Assembly (NCBI RefSeq): GCF_004361855.1
Contig: NZ_SNWQ01000001.1
Span: 124,001-188,000 of the forward strand
Source of the DNA: Kribbella caucasensis
GTDB taxonomy: Bacteria > Actinomycetota > Actinomycetes > Propionibacteriales > Kribbellaceae
Reading direction: 5' to 3'
DNA length: 64,000 nucleotides
Both the position numbers and the translations under genes were made by a program. Of the stretch, positions 48,912 through 54,030 are shown piece by piece (the stretch's first letter is position 1; the number at the start of each line of letters is the position of its first letter). The notes under the pieces are model-generated. The model ran no database searches and was not told the origin of the DNA. It saw only the letters and a list, made by a program, of their open reading frames with translations.

Positions 48912-49330
48912 AGGTGGTTGCGTACCAGCGGATCGTGTTCCAGGACGTGGTCGACCAAGTGCCAGAAGTCGGGTAGCCGGGGGTTGGTCAACGCGGCTTC
49001 GCGGGTGAGCTTTCGACCGTAGATGGGCTCGTCGGGGGCGACCTCGCCGCCGTTCACGAGGGTGGCCGCCGGGTCCGGCGAGTTGGAGACGGGGCCGACT
49101 CGGCAGCCGAAGGTCAAGTGGTCGGTGAAGTCGTCCTGGCCCCAGGTGCCGAGGATGGCGTCGATCCAGGTCTCGTGGACGCCGTCGTGGTGATAACAGC
49201 TCGCGAAGTAGACGCCGTACGGGGTGCCGGCGGTGTTGACGAACGCCCAGGAGCGCTCCGCCTTGGTGTCACAGCACTCGCAGACGAACTGCGTGACCTG
49301 CCGAGTGCTCTCGTCGATGCTGAGTTCCAC
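48902..49330 (-). CDS. Hypothetical protein with CxCC motif
   Basis: 142 residues. An early cysteine cluster (FVCECCDTKAERSWAF) followed by YHHDGVHETWIDAILGTWGQ suggests metal binding. I know related hypothetical proteins in actinomycetes but no function. Its 3' end overlaps the HNH gene by 10 bp. Confidence 0.65.
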   Translation of the reverse strand: MELSIDESTRQVTQFVCECCDTKAERSWAFVNTAGTPYGVYFASCYHHDGVHETWIDAILGTWGQDDFTDHLTFGCRVGPVSNSPDPAATLVNGGEVAPDEPIYGRKLTREAALTNPRLPDFWHLVDHVLEHDPLVRNHLYG

Positions 49331-49390
49331 GCCGCTCCTGCCGTCGTACCGGGCCTGAACACCGTACCCCGCTGAGAGGTTGGCAACTGA

Positions 49391-49627
49391 TCAGCCGCAG
49401 ATGGCCTTGTCCACGAACGCGTCAACGGCCTTGTCGGCGTCACCGCGGAGGAGGTCGGGCGTGACCGCGACCGTGACCTGGCGGCGTCCGTCCTCCGTGG
49501 CGAACGACCAGGCCTGGTACGCCAGGGCATCGCCGTCGTTTCCGTAGATACGGATCCCACACGGGGTATCCCGCCAGGCCAACCCGAGCCCGTACTTCTT
49601 CCCGCCCTCGATCCCCTGCGTCTTCAT
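49391..49627 (-). pseudogene. C-terminal remnant of a class C beta-lactamase-like serine hydrolase
   Basis: 78 codons resembling only the end of a serine hydrolase: YGLGLAWRDTPCG, then GNDGDALAYQAWSFATEDGR and RQVTVAV. The SxxK and YxN parts are missing, and a VOC fragment of opposite strand starts 20 bp away. Confidence 0.6.
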
Positions 49628-49647
49628 CTCGTCTAGCAGGTGCCGCG

Positions 49648-49833
49648 GTGATGGAGGCTGAGGGCCGTGGTGGGCGCTTCAACTTCACTGTCGACGACCC
49701 GGACGCCTTGTGGAACGAGGTCAAAGACCTGGCCGTCATCGTCGAGCCGCTGTTCGACACGCCCTACGGAACCCGGAAGTTCACGATCGCAGATCCCGAC
49801 GGCAACGAGCGCGGCTTCGTCCGCAACGGCTGA
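49648..49833 (+). pseudogene. C-terminal remnant of a VOC-family protein
   Basis: 61 codons, FNFTVDDPDALWNEVKDLAV through YGTRKFTIADPDGNERGFVR, equal to the second half of a glyoxalase-fold protein. It abuts the truncated hydrolase fragment near 49630, suggesting a deletion or recombination joint. Confidence 0.6.
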
Positions 49834-49923
49834 CACCGACGAGACGGCTTCGGACGACGGGAGTCCGGCCCCCAGAAGCACGGAACCCCAGGTCAAGTGG
49901 TGCGTGACCTGGGGATTTGGTGG

Positions 49924-49996
49924 AGCCGCCTGTCGGAATCGAACCGACGACCTTCTCATTACGAGTGAGACGCTCTGCCGACTGAGCTAAGGCGGC
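49924..49996 (-). tRNA. tRNA-Thr (CGT)
   Basis: Complete cloverleaf: acceptor GCCGCCT/AGGCGGC, D arm GCTC/GAGC, anticodon stem TCTCA/TGAGA with loop CTCGTAA, T arm GTCGG-TTCGATT-CCGAC. CCA is not encoded. A canonical gene next to several gene remnants. Confidence 0.97.
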
Positions 49997-50415
49997 GGGT
50001 GCCGAGGCAAGAGTGTAGCGGGAAGGGCGGGTGGTTTCCGAATTGGATGTTCGGGACCGGCTCCTGGGGAGGTTCGGTACGAGGCCCGGGCCGGCGCGAG
50101 AGAGCGGTGCGGGGGTGGCGTGGATCACGTGGGGTGGGTGGCGCGGGGTAGGGGTGCGGGGGTGAATGGCGTGGGAGTGCGGCATGGGTGGCATGGGGGT
50201 GGTCAGGGAGGTGGACGTGGGATTGGAGGTGGGTGAGGACAATCGCCGGAACCGGATGGCCGGCGTGCCCGTCGGACCGGGCGGAGAGACCACCGGAAAT
50301 ACCACCGGGAATAAAAGATGCGGGAAATGCATTGACTTCGGTTGTGGCGGTAGGTGAAACTATTGCCCGGAACGACTCGACAGAGCATCCGATCAGATCA
50401 GCTAGGGGAGACACC
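49997..50415 (+). other. G-rich intergenic stretch before the tRNA/RtcB island
   Basis: About 420 bp. 50100-50230 is strongly G-biased on the plus strand with many GGGTGG and GGGGTG runs, able to form G-quadruplexes. No gene is supported. A promoter candidate, TTGACT (50332) with an 18-nt spacer to GAAACT, precedes the small ORF at 50416. Confidence 0.5.
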
Positions 50416-50565
50416 GTGTTCGGCAAATCGCAGAACGAGCAGCGGGCGTGGCGCTTGATGCGCGCCGACGCCTCAGCCGCGTGCCTGCGATCCGTGCCCG
50501 GATACAACCACGCCTATGAGCTTATCGGCAGACTGAGCCCGAGCCATGGCGGCCCGCCTGCGTGA
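50416..50565 (+). CDS. Small ORF leading the tRNA/RtcB island
   Basis: 49 residues from GTG with the strong ribosome site AGGGGAGA. N-terminal half is basic and helical (NEQRAWRLMRADASAACL), the end is Pro/Gly-rich. Its TGA stop lies inside a perfect 7-bp hairpin (GTGATCC/GGATCAC, 50562-50578), followed at once by a rho-independent terminator. It could be a leader peptide whose translation sets readthrough into the island, or a free small protein. Confidence 0.5.
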   Translation: MFGKSQNEQRAWRLMRADASAACLRSVPGYNHAYELIGRLSPSHGGPPA

Positions 50566-50582
50566 TCCCCAGGATCACCAGC

Positions 50583-50624
50583 AGCCGCCCGTCGGGATCG
50601 ACCGACCAGGGCGGCTTTTTCTTT
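50583..50624 (+). terminator. Rho-independent terminator, possible attenuator
   Basis: AGCCGCCC pairs with GGGCGGCT, with an inner GTCGG/CCGAC stem, then TTTTTCTTT. A perfect 7-bp hairpin lies 4 nt upstream. It opens the island on the left. Confidence 0.85.
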
Positions 50625-50637
50625 GCGTTCATCCCAC

Positions 50638-50706
50638 GTCGGTGCGCAATGGTTGCGAACCGGATTCCAAACCCGCGTTCCGAGGGTTCGATTCCTTCCA
50701 CCGATG
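50638..50706 (+). tRNA. Non-canonical tRNA-Trp-like gene (CCA)
   Basis: Acceptor GTCGGTG/CACCGAT (first pair G-U) and T arm GAGGG-TTCGATT-CCTTC are sound. The loop TTCCAAA holds anticodon CCA. The D arm is only GCAA-TGG-TTGC, and the anticodon stem has mismatches but can extend through GAAC/GTTC. Total 68-69 nt. No encoded CCA. Confidence 0.65.
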
Positions 50707-50740
50707 CTATTTCCCTGCCCACGGACAGGGAATCGAAGAA

Positions 50741-50769
50741 TTGACAACTGGATATGCCATTTGCAATTT
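50741..50769 (+). promoter_or_regulatory. Promoter candidate inside the island
   Basis: Perfect -35 TTGACA, 17-nt spacer, CAATTT as -10. Preceded by hairpin TTCCCTG/CAGGGAA (50710-50733) and followed by CCCGGGCCT/AGGTCCGGG with one mismatch (50771-50792), then tRNA-Pro. Confidence 0.55.
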
Positions 50770-50796
50770 CCCGGGCCTACGCAGGTCCGGGAGGTA

Positions 50797-50872
50797 CGAG
50801 CTGTGGGCCAGCGGCAAGGCCACCTCATTTGGGATGAGGGAATCGGGGGTTCGAGTCCCTCCAGCTCGACCA
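50797..50872 (+). tRNA. tRNA-Pro (TGG)
   Basis: Canonical: acceptor CGAGCTG/CAGCTCG, D arm GGCC/GGCC, anticodon stem CCTCA/TGAGG with loop TTTGGGA, T arm GGGGG-TTCGAGT-CCCTC, and an encoded CCA end. Confidence 0.95.
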
Positions 50873-50958
50873 GGCGCCCGCAGGATGCTAGCTACCGGCC
50901 GAGCGGGCGCCGGCAACGTGCCCTGCGCCGGAAATCCGCAGCACATCCGGTGCAGGGC
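50873..50958 (+). other. Two strong spacer hairpins between tRNA-Pro and tRNA-Arg
   Basis: GGCGCCCGC (50873) pairs perfectly with GCGGGCGCC (50903); GCCCTGCGCCGG (50920) pairs with CCGGTGCAGGGC (50947) with one mismatch. The first begins right at the CCA end of tRNA-Pro, leaving no linker. Likely RNA processing signals. Confidence 0.75.
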
Positions 50959-50963
50959 GCCGA

Positions 50964-51037
50964 ACGCCCGTGGCTCAACCGGAGAGAGCACCTGTTTACG
51001 AAGCAGGGGGTTGCAGGTTCAAGTCCTGCCGGGCGTG
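50964..51037 (+). tRNA. tRNA-Arg (ACG)
   Basis: Acceptor ACGCCCG/CGGGCGT, D arm GCTC/GAGC, anticodon stem CCTGT/GCAGG with loop TTACGAA, T arm GCAGG-TTCAAGT-CCTGC. No CCA. Only 2 nt separate it from the next tRNA. Confidence 0.95.
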
Positions 51038-51039
51038 CT

Positions 51040-51116
51040 GTGTCCGAAGCAGAAGTGGGCGATGCACCGGGACGTGGCCCCGGCGGAAGCGGGTTCGAGT
51101 CCCGCCGGACACCCCA
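51040..51116 (+). tRNA. tRNA-His-like (GTG) with A8 and C33
   Basis: Acceptor GTGTCCG/CGGACAC, anticodon stem CCGGG/CCCGG, T arm GCGGG-TTCGAGT-CCCGC and encoded CCA are intact. The anticodon loop is ACGTGGC, so position 33 is C not U; position 8 is A; the D stem has three pairs; and the base before position 1 is T, so the G-1 of histidine tRNAs is not encoded. Confidence 0.8.
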
Positions 51117-51122
51117 GTACAG

Positions 51123-51196
51123 GCGGCTCTGGCCCAATTGGAAGAGGCAGCCGGTTCAGGACCGGAAGGTTCGGGGTTCGAGTCCCTGGAGCCGCA
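51123..51196 (+). tRNA. tRNA-Leu-like (CAG) with a class I body
   Basis: Acceptor GCGGCTC/GAGCCGC, T arm CGGGG-TTCGAGT-CCCTG, anticodon loop TTCAGGA on a four-pair CCGG/CCGG stem. The variable region is 5-6 nt, whereas bacterial tRNA-Leu has a long arm. Identity by anticodon only. Confidence 0.75.
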
Positions 51197-51297
51197 CGAA
51201 CAGACAGCAGCAACCACGCGCACCGGCGTACGGGCGCACCGGAAAGGACGACCCGGCAAACAGGTGTCGGGCACACTTGAGGAGAGGAGGAACCACC

Positions 51298-51744
51298 ATG
51301 AGCGGTGTGATCGTGCTCAACGCCTCGTACGAGCAACTGCATGTCGTGTCGGTCCAGCACGCCATCCGGATGCTCGTCCGCGAGGTCGCCGTCGTCGAGG
51401 AAGCGCACGACGGCGCCAGCATCGGACCGTTCCCCTTTCCACGCGTGCTGCGCCTGGTCCGGTATGTGGTGACCAAGTGGCGCTACAAGACCGGCCGGAT
51501 CCAGTACACCCGGGTCGGCGTGCTGAAGCGGGACAAGTACACCTGCGCGTACTGCGGCAAGTCCGGCGCGAACACGATGGACCACGTCGTACCCCGGTCC
51601 CGTGGTGGCCGTGGTGAGTGGCTGAACGCCGTCGCCGCGCACGCGTCCTGCAACGAGAAGAAGGGCTCCCGCACGCCCGAGGAAGCCGGTATGCCGCTGC
51701 TGTGGCAGCCGTGGATTCCCTCACGTGCGGAGATAGCACTCTGA
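51298..51744 (+). CDS. HNH endonuclease of the tRNA/RtcB island
   Basis: 148 residues from ATG with GAGGAGAGGAGG upstream. N-terminal family motif VLNASYEQLHVVSVQHAIRM, then YTCAYCG, MDHVVPRSRGGRGEWLN, CNEKKG and the RTPEEAGM tail, a full zinc-supported HNH. Related proteins are chromosomal in many actinomycetes, normally without tRNAs alongside. Here it lies between tRNA-Leu-like and tRNA-Gln genes on one strand and is probably co-transcribed. Target (DNA or RNA) unknown. Confidence 0.85.
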   Translation: MSGVIVLNASYEQLHVVSVQHAIRMLVREVAVVEEAHDGASIGPFPFPRVLRLVRYVVTKWRYKTGRIQYTRVGVLKRDKYTCAYCGKSGANTMDHVVPRSRGGRGEWLNAVAAHASCNEKKGSRTPEEAGMPLLWQPWIPSRAEIAL

Positions 51745-51767
51745 CGCGGCGCTCACCGGTGCCGCGT
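51744..51767 (+). other. Hairpin at the HNH stop codon
   Basis: ACGCGGC pairs with GCCGCGT around a 10-nt loop, beginning on the last base of the stop codon and ending 10 nt before tRNA-Gln. Confidence 0.6.
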
Positions 51768-51777
51768 TGGAGCGCGG

Positions 51778-51850
51778 TGCCAGGTGGGCGACGGTGACCC
51801 ACCCTCGGTTCTGACCCGAGGCCCCGCAGGTTCGACCCCTGCCCTGGCAG
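51778..51850 (+). tRNA. tRNA-Gln-like (CTG) with six-pair anticodon stem
   Basis: Acceptor TGCCAGG/CCTGGCA, T arm GCAGG-TTCGACC-CCTGC, loop TTCTGAC on a CCTCGG/CCGAGG stem of six pairs; D stem short (GGG/CCC). No proper CCA (GCCCA follows). Confidence 0.85.
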
Positions 51851-51853
51851 CCC

Positions 51854-51905
51854 AGCACCGCATGACCGTGGGCTCAACCGTGATCGCGGCCGACCGTGCG
51901 GTGCT
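51854..51905 (+). other. 9-bp terminal-stem RNA element between tRNA-Gln and tRNA-Ser
   Basis: AGCACCGCA pairs with TGCGGTGCT, enclosing 34 nt that include a D-arm-like GGCTCAACC. There is no T arm, so it is not called a tRNA. It fills the spacer entirely (3 nt to each neighbour). Confidence 0.55.
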
Positions 51906-51907
51906 CC

Positions 51908-52000
51908 GGCAGAGTAAGCCGAGTTTCGGCCTATCGGCAGCCGTCCCGAAAACGGCCTGCCCCTCAGCGGGGCGTCAGGGTTCGAGACCCTGCTCTGCCG
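51908..52000 (+). tRNA. tRNA-Ser (CGA) with C33
   Basis: Class II body: acceptor GGCAGAG/CTCTGCC (extendable by C-G), D arm GCCG/CGGC, anticodon stem GCCGT/ACGGC, long variable arm GCCCC-TCAGC-GGGGC, T arm CAGGG-TTCGAGA-CCCTG. The loop is CCCGAAA, so C replaces U33. Ends 28 nt before rtcB. Confidence 0.85.
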
Positions 52001-52028
52001 CATGTACGACAACCAGAGGGGTGAGGAG

Positions 52029-53222
52029 ATGGACGTGGAGTTCCCGGTGGCGCTCAGTGGGGCGAAGAGTTCCACGTTGATGTGGGCCCCGGAGCATGAG
52101 GTGGGCGCGCAGGCGCTGCAGCAGTTGCGGAACATCGCCGCACTGCCGTGGGTGCACGGTGTTCGGGTGATGCCGGACGTGCACCTCGGTAAGGGCGCGA
52201 CGGTCGGGTCCGTGATCGCGATGAAGCAGGCGGTCTCGCCGGCGGCCGTCGGTGTCGACATCGGTTGCGGGATGGAAGGTGTGCTCACGTCGCTCACCGC
52301 CACGGATCTGCCGGATGACCTGTCGGTGATCCGGTCGCGTATCGAGGCCGCCGTACCGGTGGGCTTCCGGGCGCACGAGGATCCGGTGAGTGTGCGGAAG
52401 CTCGGGCTGGACCGTGGTTGGGAACGGTTCTGGGGTTCGTTCTCCAGCCTGCACGACGGGGTGCAGGACCGGGAGAAGAAGGCGCACCAGCAGATGGGGT
52501 CGCTCGGCGGCGGCAACCACTTTATCGAGGTGTGCCTGGACGACGAGGACCGGGTCTGGCTGATGCTGCACTCGGGCAGCCGCAACATCGGCAAGGAACT
52601 CGCTGAGCGTCACATGCGGATCGCCCGGCAGTTGCCGCACAACGCGGATCTGCCGGACCGCGATCTGGCTGTGTTCCTGGCCGGCACGGCGGAGATGGAC
52701 GCGTACCGGCGTGATCTGACCTGGGCGCAGGAGTACGCGGCTCGGAACCGTGCGGTGATGCTCGCCCTGGTGATGCAGGCGGTGCGGGAGTCGTTCGCGC
52801 AGCCGGTCGGCTTCGAGCAGCCGATCTCGTGCCACCACAACTACGTGGCGGAGGAGACGATCGACGGACTCGACCTGCTGGTCACCCGGAAGGGCGCGAT
52901 CCGGGCGGGACTCGGCGATCTCGGGCTGATCCCGGGTTCGATGGGCACCGGCTCGTACGTCGTCCGTGGGCTCGGCTCGGAGCGCTCGTTCTACTCGGCC
53001 TCACACGGGGCGGGCCGGCGGATGAGTCGCAACGAAGCCAAGCGCCGGTACACGGTCGACGACCTGATCGCGCAGACAGCCGGGGTCGAGTCGCGCAAGG
53101 ACGCCGGGGTGCTGGACGAGATTCCGGCGGCGTACAAGGACATCGAGTCCGTGATCGCAGCGCAGGCGGATCTGGTCGAGGTGGTCGCCCACCTCAAGCA
53201 GATCATCTGCGTCAAGGGCTAG
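52029..53222 (+). CDS. rtcB: RtcB RNA ligase
   Basis: 397 residues from ATG 52029. Metal and guanylylation residues are all in place: MPDVHLGKG, GVDIGCGM, GGGNHFIE, LHSGSRNIG, HHNYVAEE, SASHGAGR (the guanylylated His) and the C-terminal KG. RtcB joins 2',3'-cyclic phosphate to 5'-OH RNA ends using GTP and Mn2+, and so repairs cut tRNAs. It is embedded between tRNA-Ser genes, one 28 nt upstream and one 114 nt downstream. No archease or PrfH gene is nearby. Confidence 0.95.
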   Translation: MDVEFPVALSGAKSSTLMWAPEHEVGAQALQQLRNIAALPWVHGVRVMPDVHLGKGATVGSVIAMKQAVSPAAVGVDIGCGMEGVLTSLTATDLPDDLSVIRSRIEAAVPVGFRAHEDPVSVRKLGLDRGWERFWGSFSSLHDGVQDREKKAHQQMGSLGGGNHFIEVCLDDEDRVWLMLHSGSRNIGKELAERHMRIARQLPHNADLPDRDLAVFLAGTAEMDAYRRDLTWAQEYAARNRAVMLALVMQAVRESFAQPVGFEQPISCHHNYVAEETIDGLDLLVTRKGAIRAGLGDLGLIPGSMGTGSYVVRGLGSERSFYSASHGAGRRMSRNEAKRRYTVDDLIAQTAGVESRKDAGVLDEIPAAYKDIESVIAAQADLVEVVAHLKQIICVKG

Positions 53223-53226
53223 CTCA

Positions 53227-53295
53227 CACCGGCAGCTCCCGTACTACGGGGGTGCCGGGCGGGCGCCGCCGTCCGCAGGGGAGGCGGCGGCGCCC
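53227..53295 (+). other. Two strong hairpins after rtcB
   Basis: CCGGCA/TGCCGG (53229-53258), with an inner CCCGT-ACT-ACGGG stem, and GGGCGCCGCC/GGCGGCGCCC (53261-53295). They lie between the rtcB stop and tRNA-Ser (GCT), as with the other spacer hairpins of the island. Confidence 0.75.
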
Positions 53296-53336
53296 GGGAT
53301 GAACTGCCGTTCGGAGGGCGATCTCCGGGCGGTGTT

Positions 53337-53425
53337 GGTGAGGTCCGCCTGTCGGCAGAGGCAGCGGTTTGCTAAACCGTCGGCCGGGTTCGCCCGGTCC
53401 GCGAGTTCGACTCTCGCTCTCACCG
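53337..53425 (+). tRNA. tRNA-Ser (GCT)
   Basis: Class II: acceptor GGTGAGG/TCTCACC, D arm GCC/GGC, anticodon stem GCGGT/ACCGT with loop TTGCTAA, variable arm CCGGG-TTCG-CCCGG, T arm GCGAG-TTCGACT-CTCGC. No CCA. Normal U33. Confidence 0.95.
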
Positions 53426-53466
53426 CTGGGACGGCCGGGGCAAACCGGCCGGCCCTGCCAAATCTC

Positions 53467-53549
53467 GCAGGAGCGCCACCGTCGGAGAGGTGGGGCGGGC
53501 TGTAAACCCGTTGCTTCGCGCTGAGCAGGTTCGACTCCTGTCTCCTGCA
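53467..53549 (+). tRNA. tRNA-Tyr (GTA)
   Basis: Acceptor GCAGGAG/CTCCTGC, D arm CCACC/GGTGG, anticodon stem GCGGG/CCCGT with loop CTGTAAA, longer variable region, T arm GCAGG-TTCGACT-CCTGT. The 41-nt gap before it holds a CGGCCGG/CCGGCCG hairpin. Confidence 0.93.
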
Positions 53550-53591
53550 CCCCGAATTGGGACATCAACACGAAAGAGAGGAGGACCGGCC

Positions 53592-53789
53592 ATGGCCGAC
53601 CTCAAGAACGCACGAAAGAAGATCCCTGGCGGCAGGACCGGTGCTCCGGTCAAACAGGGTCACGCGCTGCGCCGGGTGATGCTCGCCTGCGGGCACGTCC
53701 AGCGCGACCGGATCGCCCACCCGGGCGATCACGTCTGGTGCGAGTCCGACTGTTCCGACTGGGTCCGCGTCGTCTCCGTCGAGGAGTAG
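53592..53789 (+). CDS. Small basic Cys/His protein of the island
   Basis: 65 residues with GAGAGGAGG upstream of ATG 53592. Basic N-terminus (ADLKNARKKIPGGRTG), then LACGHVQRDRIAHPGDHVWC and ESDCSDW: Cys, His, Cys, Cys spaced as in a small zinc ribbon, suited to RNA binding. Not recognised; conserved position in the island would be the best clue. Confidence 0.7.
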   Translation: MADLKNARKKIPGGRTGAPVKQGHALRRVMLACGHVQRDRIAHPGDHVWCESDCSDWVRVVSVEE

Positions 53790-53800
53790 ACCCGTACCCC

Positions 53801-53897
53801 CACCACTCACCAAACCCGCGCCGCCGCAACGGCCGCGGGTGAACCGAGCGTGCAACGGCGGCCGGCCTCCGTGTCGGCCGCCGCTTGCTGAGTGGTG
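53801..53897 (+). ncRNA. Three-way-junction RNA element
   Basis: Outer stem CACCACTCA (53801) with TGAGTGGTG (53889), 9 perfect pairs. Two inner hairpins: ACCCGCG/CGCGGGT (53814-53840, with CCG/CGG above a bulge) and GCAA-CGGCGGCCG with CGGCCGCCG-C-TTGC (53852-53888). A closed, fully paired structure of 97 nt between the small protein and the last tRNA. New sRNA or processing scaffold. Confidence 0.7.
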
Positions 53898-53908
53898 CAG
53901 GTACACAA

Positions 53909-53977
53909 CTCTCTGGTGACGGATGCACGCCTGGCCCTCCGAAGGCCGGGTCCCTGGTTCGACTCCAGGCAGAGAGA
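53909..53977 (+). tRNA. Non-canonical tRNA-Arg-like gene (CCG)
   Basis: Acceptor CTCTCTG/CAGAGAG, T arm CCTGG-TTCGACT-CCAGG, loop CTCCGAA on a stem that extends to seven pairs (CCTGGCC/GGCCGGG). Only 16 nt lie between acceptor and anticodon stems, enough for a GTG-ACGGATG-CAC mini D arm without positions 8-9. 69 nt in all, like the first gene of the island. Confidence 0.65.
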
Positions 53978-53980
53978 CAA

Positions 53981-54022
53981 CGTCCGAAGAACCGAGGGCT
54001 ATAGGCCAAGGTTCTTCGGACG
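53981..54022. terminator. 13-bp perfect hairpin closing the island
   Basis: CGTCCGAAGAACC pairs with GGTTCTTCGGACG around 16 nt. It lies 3 nt after the last tRNA and 9 nt before the convergent oxidase gene's stop, so it may serve both strands. Confidence 0.85.
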
Positions 54023-54030
54023 CAAGCGCT

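Noticed and set aside
51854..51905. Armless tRNA in the spacer before tRNA-Ser (CGA)
   Set aside because: It has an acceptor-like stem but no T arm and no convincing anticodon arm, so it was kept only as a hairpin element.
50000..54022. Prophage or integrative element
   Set aside because: No integrase, structural phage genes or matching attachment repeats are visible around the tRNA island.
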